This document shows, piece after piece, positions 29,301 through 40,490 of a stretch of 64,000 nucleotides of DNA. The first letter of the stretch is position 1; every line of letters starts with the position of its first letter. The stretch spans positions 16,427,501-16,491,500 of the forward strand of contig NC_091093.1 of assembly GCF_024713975.1 (NCBI RefSeq), written 5' to 3'. A program made the position numbers and the translations under genes. The DNA is from Paralichthys olivaceus (Eukaryota; Chordata; Actinopteri; Pleuronectiformes; Paralichthyidae). The notes below the pieces were generated by a model, which saw only the letters and a list, made by a program, of their open reading frames with translations, was not told the origin of the DNA and did not search any database.

Positions 29301-30859
29301 ACTAATTCGTAAACGCTATTTGATTTTCACATGTTAATTTTTTTTGTATGTTTTTTAAAGAATGCTTCAGTATTCATTTACTTTAAATAACATGAGTAAA
29401 AACGTTTCATTTTTTATCACCACAAGTGCAAAAGTGTCAATTGTGTGCGTAATATCTATATTTATAAAATAATGTGATTGGCATGTTTAAACATACATAA
29501 TATAATACTTGTATTTGTCATCTGTATTTTTTTTAAGAAGGTGCCGTAAAACTTGATTCAAGTTCAAGGCGAATAAACTTGATCGATCACCTCCAAACAA
29601 AGTCCCCCGGCCTCTCGCTGACCCTCATGCGGCCCTCTCTCACGGCCCTCTCTCCCCACAGAGGAGGGAAACGGACTTATTTACTCGAACACGATCATCT
29701 GTTAAGAAAACACAATCTTTTTCACAATCAATTTTTGTTGTTGTTGTTCATAATCCCTTTAGATGGGGCCTCATCTCACCAAGAGTTTTAATCTGTTGCT
29801 GGGAACAAATGCTGGTCGCTACTGCTGCTGGATCCATAATCCGGTCTAATATATATTGGTATGAATAAGCAATAATGCTGACGGTAACCGTGTTGTGACT
29901 TGTTCAGATGAAGTGTGAGCGGAGCGTCTGGAGGCGCAGAGCCTGCAGTGATATGAACAAGATTTATTGTATATATATATATATATGTAAAAAGGAGAAA
30001 TGAATTCTCAGAAAATAAGTTAGATGATCATCATGGATGCATCGTAAAAAGGACAATAGGCACCGCAGTTCAGATTGTGGAATATAAGGAAATATGACTA
30101 AATGATGTGTTTTCTCCTGTTGGTGCCGTGTGCCATTGTACAAGACTGTAACCAATAAGACATTTTTGTGCCTGCAGAATATTGGACTATAGTGATTTTG
30201 AAAACTCCGTCGAACTTTGTAACAGTACTGTCCGGAAAACCTGTCAGGGCCGTGCGCGCTGCGGTGCACCTCCACCTAAGTGGCCGAGCATTCCTGAGGA
30301 TGCAGCGCTGTCAAATATTTCATGATGGGACGTCATGGAAAAGCGCATGACTTCGCCTGCGATGCAGCAGTGACGCTCTGACCTTGGGACTCAAGCCTCA
30401 GTAATGACAAACACAATCTGCAACCGAATCTCTGGTGGGAATTCCTCCTGCCTTTACCGTAATGAAGGAGTCAGTGTTAAAATATATATCTGGATACATC
30501 CATTAAACACAATTTTTGTCGATGATGAATGTACATTATGATTTGTGAGGATGCATATTATTGTCAATTGATCGTGATTCTTTAAAATCAAACTTCAATA
30601 GTATGTGAAGAAATTAAAATATTGATTTCACTGCTTTTTATTTGGTGAAGAAAAATGCAGCAGGGCAGGGAGCAGCGCACCTCCATCCAGAGCTGATGTT
30701 TTCATAAACATTACAGGCAGCTTTGGATTGACATGCAAGCTAAAATGTGTACACCTCTATACAGGGTATATATATAAAAAACAAAGAAAGAATAACATGG
30801 TATGGGGCGAAAGAGCGAGTGAGAAAAAAAGAGCCATAATGGAATGAAGTCATCATCGG

Positions 30860-32560
30860 TAATTAAATGCAGTGGGCAGAGGGAGGACGGGAGCGCGCCT
30901 GCCCCTGGTGCGCGCTGGGTGGTCCCTTACGCTGATAAATGTGTGGCCCTCACTCCAGGCGAGTGGCCGAGCAGGAACCGGTTAAAACAATACTCACATT
31001 CATTTATCCAAAGGTTTAAATCTCCTCTGTAACAGCGAAAACTAACAGTGGCACGTCTGTCACCTTTTGGGTTGACAAAGAAAAGTTGACAATGAATTGT
31101 TTTCTTGCTTCCCCTGTGGCAAATAAGGACAACCATCCATTTGTGTTTTGGGGCTGACAGTTCAAATTTACACCAATAAACTATCTGCTAATGCTCTTTT
31201 ACACTAACATTTGTTTTCAATGTGCTAGGTTGAATTTTCAGACATAAATACATGTATATTTTACGCGCGAATGAGACTTACTCTAGTTTTACGCACAGAG
31301 CAAAACATGCAAAGCTGTACCCCAGCTTTATATTCCAGAATATCCATCCTAACAACCATCATAAGCAATAAACAATAACGCCGACAGAGATATAGACACA
31401 GTCAGCTCATCTAACCGGAGCCACGGAGAGGCAAAAGGTTACAGGCTGCAGCGATCGCGATCTCCAGGGAACAATAAGCAACCTACTGTCAACAGTTGTA
31501 GGTTATGGACTGATCGTCTTTCAGTAGCTCTCTCTGCATAGCTGTAGAAAAGCCAGTAATCGAACTAAAATCATGCCTTTCGACTTTGAAACGACAAACA
31601 GATAAACAAACCGGTGCGCATGCTCTTCTGAGCGAATTATAACTTTGTTAAAAGGGAGAAAAAAAATCACAGAGCTTAAGGCATCATATGGGCTTCGTTT
31701 TTCTCATTATCCTATAACGTATTATGTCACGTGAAACAAAGTGAACAGCTCAGATTTTCCAACGTGGCTCTGAAATAAAGCAGGGCTGCAGTTCTGCTGG
31801 TGGCTATAGGACAGAAAAGCATTAAATTCACCTTACTTTAAATCCCGGATCATTCGATGGGAGAACTGCCTTCCTCCATCTCAAGTCCCAGTCCGAGTTT
31901 CTGCGCTCACAGTTCGGCATGTTCGCTGTTCACTCCTCCTGCGTCCCTGCGTAAATATTATGACTGCGTTACACAAACAATATTCATGCGTAAAAATGTC
32001 CTGCATCCGCACAAGACGCAGTGAACACACGGACATATCGCGTCAGATTGAGTATTAGCTGATCTAACGGGGCTTTTGCTAGATTTTTTATTTAAAGAAG
32101 GCCAGGGAAAATGTTTACATTCTGCTGTATAAACATCCTGCCCATGTTCCTGTCTATCTTTTACAGAAATCATGAGGCCGGTTTGGAATATGAAGGGGCA
32201 AGTTCTCTGCTAAACTTTTCACCAACCAACACGTTTTATGAAATATTTCAGTGGTTTAATAACCATGAGTAGAGACTTGACCTATTTCCTATTTCCCCAG
32301 CCATGTAACCTGCAGTGGAGGGATACGAGCCAACAGGGTTCTGAATACACACATTTTATATCATAATATTAAATGTTAAAGATAATTAAAACTAAAGTCT
32401 TGTTAGAAAACAAGAAAATCAAAAAAGGTGCAAAAAGGCCATATCAGTGTAGTTACTATTAATAGTGTCTAACCATATTATGAGATTTAAAAATTTTAAC
32501 ACTCTAATGTGAATGATATAAGCTATATAAGTTCTTACATGGCCTCTGGGATATATATTC
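30860..32560. promoter_or_regulatory. foxf1 upstream flank
   Basis: No coding exon. CpG content rises around 30880-30980 and 31860-32060. Fork-head-like words occur at 31950-31990 ('taaatatta', 'acaaacaatatt'), consistent with autoregulation, but such AT-rich words are common by chance. A GLI consensus site is listed separately. Confidence 0.35.
30916..30924 (-). promoter_or_regulatory. perfect GLI (hedgehog effector) consensus site
   Basis: TGGGTGGTC is the exact reverse complement of the GLI consensus GACCACCCA. It lies in a CpG-richer block 2.1 kb upstream of the foxf1 start codon. FOXF1 is an established target of hedgehog signalling through GLI factors in gut and lung mesoderm, so this is a strong candidate response element. 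Occupancy is not demonstrated. Confidence 0.5.
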
Positions 32561-33029
32561 CCTATATTTAAATGTAAGGAAGGGGAAAAACATTTCCCTG
32601 AAAAGTGAACGCACACAGATGTGCATGCTTACAGCCCACCACTGGAGTAGGAGGGATCTGGGCGGGTCCCAACATTAGGATGGCCAAGACATCCAGCTTC
32701 CAATGCGCTGATGGCAACAGATAAGTAAAAAGTGAGCTCCTCGGACGCACGACAACACACCAAGTGAAGTGGAAAGCGGCTCCTGTTCTGCTCCTCATCC
32801 CGTACAAGGCGGTCCGGCTCCAGGCTGCTGCAGGACTGAACCAAGGGGAAGAAGACACGGTGAAGAAGACAAGTCTCGACTTCTGGCTTGTGCGTTAAGT
32901 TTCACTTAACGTTCATTTTTGTAGTATTTTTTACTCCGTATGCCACCAAATAAGTACCAAACTTTAACGTGTTTATAGGTGGAGAGAACCAATTGTTTTG
33001 TTTACCATCTCGAAGACGAAATTTAACTA
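32561..33029 (+). promoter_or_regulatory. foxf1: probable foxf1 core promoter and 5' UTR
   Basis: A TATA-like 'ctatatttaaat' lies at about 32563, a GC-box-like GGGCGGG at about 32660, and a GATA-type 'cagataag' near 32716. The DNA becomes CpG-rich towards the start codon. The transcription start cannot be placed exactly. If the TATA-like word is used, the leader is about 430 nt. One upstream ATG frame (32940-32978, 12 codons plus TAG) precedes the main start. Confidence 0.4.
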
Positions 33030-34837
33030 ATGACGGCAGAGATCCAGCAGCCCCCAGCACAGACTCCTGCCCAGAGCAGCCCCATGTCTGCGCCGGAGAA
33101 GCCGCACGGACAGGCGGCGGTGATGGAAACCGCCTCCTCCACCACGAAAACCAAAAAGACAAACGCAGGGATCCGTCGACCAGAGAAACCTCCGTATTCA
33201 TACATCGCTTTGATAGTCATGGCGATCCAGAGCTCTCCAACCAAGCGCCTGACGCTCAGTGAAATATACCAGTTCCTGCAGAGCCGCTTCCCGTTCTTCA
33301 GGGGCTCGTACCAGGGATGGAAGAACTCCGTGCGTCACAACTTGTCCCTGAACGAGTGCTTCATTAAGCTGCCCAAGGGCCTCGGTCGGCCAGGGAAGGG
33401 CCACTACTGGACTATCGACCCGGCAAGTGAGTTTATGTTCGAGGAGGGCTCCTTCAGAAGGAGACCCAGGGGTTTTAGGCGCAAGTGCCAGGCGCTGAAG
33501 CCAATGTACAGCATGATGAACGGCCTGGGATTCAACCACATCCCCGAGTCCTACAACTTCCAGGGGAGCGGCGGGGGCCTGTCCTGTCCGCCCAACACCT
33601 TGTCTCTGGACAATGGGATTGGGATGATGAATGGACACTTGGCAGGTAACATGGAGGGGATGGGTCTGTCCGGGCACTCCATGTCACACTTGTCGACGAA
33701 CAGTGGACATTCCTACATGGGAAGTTGTACGGGATCCACCGGGAATGACTATTCCCACCACGACAATTCCGCCTCCCCTCTGCTCACCAGCGGGGGAGTC
33801 ATGGAGCCTCACCCCGTGTACTCGAGCTCGGCCTCGGCGTGGGCTCCGGCCCCCACGGCCTCGCTGAATAACGGGGCTTCTTACATTAAGCAGCAGCCTC
33901 TGTCTCCCTGCAATCCAGGGGCGAACCCGCTGCAGCCGAGCTTGCCCACCCATTCCCTAGAGCAACCTTACCTGCACCAGAACGGGCACAGCACCACAGA
34001 TTTACAAGGTAGGTCCACATTTACTATCCAAACACAACTGTACTAAAAACTGTGCAGTGCTGCGTAAAAGTTTGAATACATTTTGGAGAGAGGGGAAAAT
34101 CTAAGGGACAAATATGGAGCAGGAATAATTAAAATAATTAAATTTGTCTGCAGATAGTTCAAACAATATTTTCTATATTGTCAAGCCTGCAGGTTTGTAG
34201 GTCTAATGCCAACATGGACATCATGGAAGCAGTGTGTTCACTGAGGTTTAGTTTGGCCTTGCATTTATTTTTTAAATCACTAAACACTGGTTTATCACTA
34301 CTGCACAAAACGGAAGGTTAATTCAAATTAAGATCATCAAGGAAAATGATGCAACCAAATGAAATCATGCATTTCCCTCAAAGTTTCTGGGGGAGGAGAA
34401 AAAGAAAGAGAGAGAGAGAGAATAGAGGCACTAAAGGGCAGCGAAGGTCTGCCGGGACAGTTTAGAGCCGTGCCAATCTCCGGGCAAAGACAAACAAGCG
34501 CGGTTAGGTCCAGCATGTCTCGCCCCGAGGCCCCACAAGTCCTCCGGGACTGGCGTGCAAGAGGGCCGATGTCAATTATCTCTGCAGAGTCCGCCTCCAC
34601 TTTAACAATGTTAATGGTGCCTGCTAAATGGACCTCGGCTCTATGAGAAACACACATGCATGCGAGTCAGTGGGAAAAGATGCAGCTATATTCAAGAAAT
34701 ATAATGTGACATGTATGTTATAATGTAAAGATTGAATTGTGGCAGATGCGGGTATGAAAACTATTAATGTGGATATGTACATCATTTATTTAAAGACGGT
34801 GATAAAAATTGTAATATGCTCCCACCACCTATTATTT

Positions 34838-34909
<72 letters not shown>

Positions 34910-35333
34910 ATAATCAAAGTCAAGGCTATTGCTGCTCTAAGGGACATCCAGTGCGTAATAGGCTAAAAAAAAGTTTAAAGCAGACAGTAATTGAAAAAAA
35001 AATCTATATATGTTAAAATAATTGAATTACTTTCCCCCCTGAACTTTAAAAATTATTGGCGACTGAAAAAATATATTGAAAAGTTTCATTTAAAAAAAAT
35101 AAAAGTTTAAATTTAAATCAACAGAAGTTAGCTGTTTTTAACCCGTGTTTTACAATCCCCTGTGTGCAGGTATTCCTCGGTACCATTCCCAGTCTCCCAG
35201 CATGTGTGACCGAAAGGAGTTCGTGTTCTCCTTCAACGCCATGGCGTCCTCGGCGATGCACTCACCGAGCAGCGGCTCCTACTACCACCACCAGCAGGTC
35301 TCCTACCAGGACATCAAGCCGTGCGTCATGTGA
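33030..35333 (+). CDS. foxf1: Forkhead box F1 transcription factor (two coding exons)
   Basis: CDS is join(33030-34008, 35170-35333), 380 aa, essentially the length of human FOXF1 (379). The forkhead DNA-binding domain spans residues about 53-148. It has PPYSY at 54-58, the recognition helix [15 protein letters not shown] at 97-111, and the wing region ending GHYWTIDP (124-131). A basic [11 protein letters not shown] stretch follows. The C-terminal half is Ser/Gly/His-rich, with [13 protein letters not shown] and the conserved terminal block from [10 protein letters not shown] to YQDIKPCVM. The splice is Q326|G327: donor AAG|GTAGGT and acceptor GTGCAG|GTATTC restore the family sequence exactly. 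The start was chosen as the first in-frame ATG; M19 begins the 'MSAPEK' stretch that resembles the mammalian start and is a possible alternative. The protein acts in the nucleus as a mesodermal activator downstream of hedgehog. The adjacent mthfsd supports foxf1 over foxf2. Intron retention would end the frame at 34046. Confidence 0.97.
34420..34650. promoter_or_regulatory. candidate intronic enhancer of foxf1
   Basis: A CpG-containing, non-repetitive block inside the AT-rich intron. It includes 'ggcaaagacaaacaagcg', 'gccgatgtcaattatctctg' and the near-palindrome TTAACAATGTTAA (34602-34614). Frames on both strands are open here but lack family resemblance and splice sites. The contrast with its surroundings suggests constraint, which is inference only. 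Confidence 0.35.
34838..34906. repeat. (TA)n microsatellite in foxf1 intron
   Basis: About 33 TA units, continuous. The polyTyr-Ile open frames across it are artefacts. Likely polymorphic in length. Confidence 0.95.
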
Positions 35334-36240
35334 TGCCTCCACGGACACGTCTGCGGACTCGAGCTACGCAGCCGAGTGAACTGAAACGAGAACAAACGAG
35401 TAAAAAAAAGCAAAAAAAATAAGAAAAACCACTGAGAGACGCACAGAGGCATGATGCCCCTGGGCCTGGAGAGCGCTCACTGCGTCGAGTAGACCGGACT
35501 ACTCCTCTGCGCTGTTTTACGCAGCGTAAAAGACACGGAGACAGGCCAATCACAAAACAACCACATAATAATAATATATAATAATAAATAAAGAAAAACT
35601 TGTCATCAACATCATCGACCAGCGGGGTAAAGACTGGGCGTGAGACACCCTGCTGCTGTTTGGTACTTAGTCCTGCAGAGCGGATGACTACAGCCACCAC
35701 TTCACACTTCTCCTCTCCATGTTTATTCTTCTTGTTACAATAGGCCAATGTAGAAAAAAAAGCACACTACTTTTCTCTGTCTGAAGTTTTTACTTTTATT
35801 CTCTTCGAAATTAGACTGAGGCTCTTTGAATTCTCTTGCTCTTGAATTTGAACTCTTATGGACATTACGCATATACTGTAGGTCCATATATACTGTGTAA
35901 AAACGATGAAGGCACTTTTTGAATAGCCTATAAGCGCAACTTTTTTTATTTATTCTGAAGGCCTATGTATTTTTAATTTCAGGCGAATTGGCCAAGGAGG
36001 TATACGCTTTATTGGCAATATTTGTCAGAACGCTTATTTGTTTTGAAATTTGAGGATATATTGTAAGCACTGTTCTGTTGTTTTTTGTGTTAGATACATG
36101 TAGACCATTACTTTCGGCACTGTATATATTATTATATATTGTTAGGAAAATTAGCGAGGGGCCATCAGTGAGGGCTGATTTTTAGGGCTATATATATTAC
36201 AACAAATGATTTGTAAGAAATAAAATATATCTGTTGGGCT
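35334..36240 (+). other. foxf1: foxf1 3' UTR with polyadenylation signals
   Basis: AT-rich sequence follows the TGA at 35331-35333. Canonical AATAAA signals occur at 35583-35588 and 35587-35592, and again at 36219-36224. The last is the likely distal end, giving a UTR of about 900 nt. Pumilio-like TGTATATA words occur near 36121. Confidence 0.5.
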
Positions 36241-39200
36241 GTTTGAGCCTGCATCCACCAAAAAAATGCATATTCCGATTTTATCACACACACATATATA
36301 ATCTCGAGTGGAGGTTGGGGATGGGTGGAACTGCAAAAAATAATATGGCACCAAAAAATTTAAATATCTGTACATTTTACGACATGTAATCATTATTACA
36401 GCATCAACGTAAAATGAGAACGATTTAAAGAGTCAGGCAATTTGTACCAATTCCTAACTCAAGGCTGGATTTATCACAAAGTAGCAGCATCTTTTACAGA
36501 AATGATATTGTAATAGAGTAATTGATCTATGTTTTAAAATATAGCCGTTTACGTGGGTGTGATCAGGAGCAATATTGAAGGCAAACATGTAAAACTCAAT
36601 GTTCACATGTATGAGGTCTTCACTGTTGTAACAGTGGTGCTACAGAACATTTCCACAGTGGTCTCACAGTACAGTTCTCATAGGAGCAAATCAAGACTGT
36701 AATTGTAAAATGATTAGATGAAGAAATTGGACAATTATCAATATTCACAACATGGTTTCTACATTTTTATCTGTTAAATTCCTGGATATGTGCGAGAACA
36801 CGCGAAGGATGAGGCGGAACGAGTCTCACTCGCGTTTGGTTACAGAGTGAAACCACCTACAGCACCTCATAGTTCTACAGTTGTGCAGGTGATTTTTTAA
36901 AATATACATTTCTGCATATCCTGGTGGGATAATAATAAATGGTGCTGAAAAAACTTAATAACTTTCTTAATTGATACTAATGGGGTGTTAACTTTTGATA
37001 ACCTGCATAAAGATAGGGTTTTAGGAGACTCTAAATGTACAACTTATAAACTAACAACTTATAAATAAAAATAAAAGGTTTTACATTAATGATGCAGGAA
37101 AAACTCTAATTTCTCTATTTGAGAGAAAACGCTCTTTAGTTCTTAAATATTAAAAATATCAGCATCAACATTTACAGCTAATGCACAGGATTAAGATTAA
37201 ACATGCACACAAATAATGAATAAGTGATACATGAATGTCTTATATCACTTCAAGGAAATATTGCTCAAAAAATGTAACAAAAGGCACAAGATCTAATTTT
37301 ACTAAATGCTATTTAAGAGTTCTTGATTATGGCAGCTGTAAAAATCAGTGTTTTAGTTTTATCAGTTTAGCATGGAGACGTTGCTGCATATAGTTTTAAG
37401 CAAATTGAGGTCATATTAATCCAAACTGGAACAAATTAATAGAAGTCTTGATACATTTTAGAATTTGGATCATTTCAGTTTCAGAGAATCTGATGATGAC
37501 GCCAACAGGTGCTCCTGAAGTCAAAAACATGGCGGGCAGCAATGTGTTGTATTTAGCCTCAACATAGTTCACTCAGATTACAGTGATCCTCACCTCATGT
37601 AAATTAGATTGACTAACTGAGATGTAATTTAAGACAAGTCTTCTTGTTAATTTCAATTTGTAAGCCATGCTGTTAAGGTTCATGTGCATGTACAAAGATG
37701 TATCGTCCTCTGTTTGGATACATGTGCAGCTTTGCGGCCTCACAACACTGACCACTGACTGAACCCCAGTAAAATGCCATGGAGCACAGGGGCAGCAGGC
37801 TCAGCAGCATGTGGGACTGCACATTAACTAACTGATGACATTTACCGAGGTTCAGTGCTCTGGGGGGACAGAGGGAGAGAGAGAGAGAGAGATGGGGCTC
37901 CACAGCTGTTCTCCGGCCAGGCCTGGATGACAGCTCCATAAAAAGCCTGAGACCTGCCCTGTGCAGACAGACAGGCTTGGTGTGCCTCAACACAAATGAG
38001 ACTTCAGAGAAAACAGGACACCTCTCTGGCATTAGACTGACATGAGAGTGGCAATTTAACAGGTTATGCCTGCAGAAGAAAAACACGAGGGGTAGAAGAA
38101 ACAGGCGACAAAGTCTGGATATGTGGTTTGCATTCTGTGCATGCGATATTGTTGGTATTTTTAAATTATACTGTCTAAAAACCATCAGGGATAATACAGA
38201 TGGAGCTGCTCTCAAAACAAGGCCAAAGTTAAATGTTACATTTGATGCATGATTTGGTAAAAATGGTCTCAGGGCATAGTTACGGGAATTCAGGAATTTT
38301 TAATGATTCGTTCCAAATTATCATCCCTCTGTTTCTAATCAAAATTTCATTAGTGATTTTAAGATGTGAAAATTGAACATCTCACCTTAAATCACTGCCT
38401 CGTCCGAAGGGTAATTGTGATATCTTTGTGATAGTTTCAGGCTTTTGTTACAACTGGTCTGATGGTGAAGGATTTTTGAAGTTTGCAGTCTGAAAAGTGA
38501 TTCAACATCCATCCCAATCATTCTTTGCTTAAAAAAAGACACCAAGACTGAACAGTTACAGTCAAACTCTTTAGTGCAGAGCGTTACTGTGTAATGCTAC
38601 AAACAGAAACATGAAGATTGTAACAGTGCAGCCACGTACATCTCTCCTCTAATGAAAGGTGACACAGGCACCATTTTCAAACTAATGGTAACTAAGCAGT
38701 CATGAAGACATTTTTATCAATAACGGTACAAATCACTGCTTGAATGCACACACTGAAAAGTAACTCAAGTCGAAAGCACAGAAAACAAAAATCAAGGCGC
38801 TTCGACTCTTTACAATCCTCCAAATGCTTTCTTCTCAAATAAAATTAAATAGCTTGAGATATTATTATAATATGCATAGAAAATCATGTTTATTTTTAGA
38901 TTATCCCTAAATTCTGACTAATGTGCATGAACAAGTAAAAAAAAAATTGCACAGTTAAATTATGGCTATTTAAATGCATTATATTGCTTTACTCAAATTA
39001 GGAGGTAGCCTGAAGTGTTGCAGGTGTATTCCCATCCTCTACATTTGGTTGAAACTGCTTGTGATTTATGGCAATTTGTGTCAAATGCTGAAAAAAGTTG
39101 AATAGAAAGGTCATGGTCAATTCAAAATCTTTGTGCTCAAAAACGGTGGTATATTTAGATATACTGTATATGAATAGTACAAAAGTACAAAATATATTTT
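36241..39200. other. foxf1-mthfsd convergent intergenic region
   Basis: No exon recognised. Mostly AT-rich unique DNA. 37740-37990 is GC-balanced, with a short GA tract at 37873-37891, and may be conserved. The 180-aa minus-strand frame at 37673-38215 has no family resemblance and crosses that tract, so it is not called. Confidence 0.4.
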
Positions 39201-39264
39201 TTTATTTTCACCACCATGCCCCATGAGCCAGGCATTATCAGGGCTATAAAAATTGAGTAAGTGG

Positions 39265-39280
39265 CCACATGGTGGCAGTA
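39265..39280 (+). promoter_or_regulatory. CTCF-like motif downstream of mthfsd
   Basis: CCACATGGTGGCAGTA differs at one core base from the CTCF consensus CCACNAGGTGGCAGTA. It is downstream of the mthfsd stop codon, between the convergent genes. Motif match only. Confidence 0.35.
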
Positions 39281-39755
39281 CCTGCAACAAAAACTGTCTG
39301 GCTCTTCTTTGATGGCCTCAATTAAATGTATTGATTTTCATAAAAATAAGACAAACAGGTCTGCAACATGACTTTAGAGGCACTACTGATCGCTGGTTGT
39401 GGAAATAAAAGAGAGGAAGTCTTTTTCAAAGAATTACAGAAAAAAAGGAAATGAGGGCTCTCGGGACACAGACCAAGTGTGTGTGTGAATACAACGAGGC
39501 ACTCAGGTGAGTTGGTTAAGTATGAACAAAATATTCTAGTGAAATACATTGATGCTGCAATTCAGCAGGTACACTTTTATATATTGCTGCTGCATGACAG
39601 TTTCACATATTTTCACTTTCGCTGTCTGTGTTGAACGTTTTTTTTTATAGAAATGAGGTCCTCTTGTAAATAAATCTAGAAAAATTAAAAACCCAGCTTA
39701 ACTCTTGTGAAGGTGTTGTGTTGCACCATCCTTAATACTTCCTGGCCCTGTGTTA

Positions 39756-40490
39756 TTACTGCTCAGTCTTTTCAGCTGCGTCACCCTGGCTATCTGTTGA
39801 TTCCGCTTTCGGTTTCTCAGCCCCTGATGATCTTGGACTCCTATTGGACTGTCCGGACCTCTTCCCCCCTCGTTGGCTCTTGGCCAGCTCAGCCTGCAGA
39901 CTGTGACCATTCAGACTGAGGCCCTGCAGAGCCTCCAGGGCCTGCTCCGCAATCTGGGGGTCGCTGTAGTCAAGGAAGGCCCTGTGTTGAGCTCCCTGCC
40001 AGGTGAGCCTCAGTGGAGCGGCCTCCCTCTCTCTGAGGGCAGTTTTCAGCTCACTAACACGTATCCCTGCAGGGATCCCCCCCAGGTAAACTGTGGTCAC
40101 ACTCGGGGGGAGCTTACGCTGAGACACGAATTCGCCTCCCCTTTCCTCTGGGCCCTTCTCCCTCCATCCACTTTTTCCCTTTCCTCTCTCCCCAACTTCT
40201 CCCTCATCCTCTCTCCTGCCATCTCCTCTGCTTTCTTTCCTCACTCTAGCTGGACGCAGTCTGGCTTTCTGTTCTCCCTCTGCTCTTCTCTCCTGTTTGG
40301 ATTCCCACTCAGGATCCTGCTGCATGTTCTGCCTTGGCCTCCTCCTGGTTTGTCTTTTGGGTTGACCGGCATGAACACCAGGCTCTGCAGCAGCAGGCAC
40401 CGCCCCCAGCGTTACATCCTTTCCATCCAGTTCCTCCAGAGCACGCAGTTCCTTCAGGATGGGGATCTTCTCCAGCTTTTCAGTGTCCAG
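39756..40490 (-). CDS. mthfsd: mthfsd terminal coding exon: charged linker and RRM
   Basis: Acceptor TCTTCAG|CTGGAC; 244 codons plus stop. It starts [16 protein letters not shown], matching the conserved end of the folate-synthetase-like region. About 85 residues of Arg/Glu/Lys/Gly-rich low complexity follow, then the RRM and a 35-residue Ser/Lys/Glu-rich tail that I do not recall from mammals. Opposite-strand frames of 235 and 80 aa over this exon are shadows. Confidence 0.93.
   Translation of the reverse strand: MDTEKLEKIPILKELRALEELDGKDVTLGAVPAAAEPGVHAGQPKRQTRRRPRQNMQQDPEWESKQERRAEGEQKARLRPARVRKESRGDGRREDEGEVGERGKGKSGWREKGPEERGGEFVSQRKLPPSVTTVYLGGIPAGIRVSELKTALREREAAPLRLTWQGAQHRAFLDYSDPQIAEQALEALQGLSLNGHSLQAELAKSQRGGKRSGQSNRSPRSSGAEKPKAESTDSQGDAAEKTEQ

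Larger units (their letters stand above)
21990..30859. other. gene-free region, probable foxf1 regulatory territory
   Basis: No coding exon recognised. It holds a 20-bp A-run at 22644-22662 (a T-run in the other strand), CA tracts near 23905, and a (TA)n run at about 29967-29986. Possibly constrained blocks are 23440-23620, 25480-25690, 26100-26420, 28250-28880 and 30220-30400. The last two are CpG-richer than their surroundings. The 126-aa frame at 26054-26434 has no family resemblance. Confidence 0.35.
34009..35169 (+). other. foxf1: foxf1 intron 1
   Basis: A 1161-nt GT-AG intron at the position conserved in FOXF genes. It contains a non-repetitive block (34420-34650) and a long TA microsatellite, both listed separately. 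The remainder is AT-rich. Confidence 0.92.

Noticed and set aside
33198..33677. 159-aa minus-strand open frame opposite foxf1 exon 1
   Set aside because: Shadow of the GC-rich forkhead exon. No splice sites or family resemblance, and the plus-strand gene explains the openness.
34009..34046. Extension of foxf1 exon 1 to a stop at 34046 (338-aa product)
   Set aside because: The donor at 34009 and the exact restoration of the conserved C-terminus by exon 2 show that this is intron sequence. Intron retention is possible but unsupported.
33030..35333. Assignment as foxf2 rather than foxf1
   Set aside because: The C-terminal block, the 380-aa length and the tail-to-tail mthfsd neighbour all favour foxf1.
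37673..38215. 180-aa minus-strand open frame between foxf1 and mthfsd
   Set aside because: Runs across a GA tract, with composition like flanking DNA and no known domain. A regulatory block is a better reading of the GC-balanced part.
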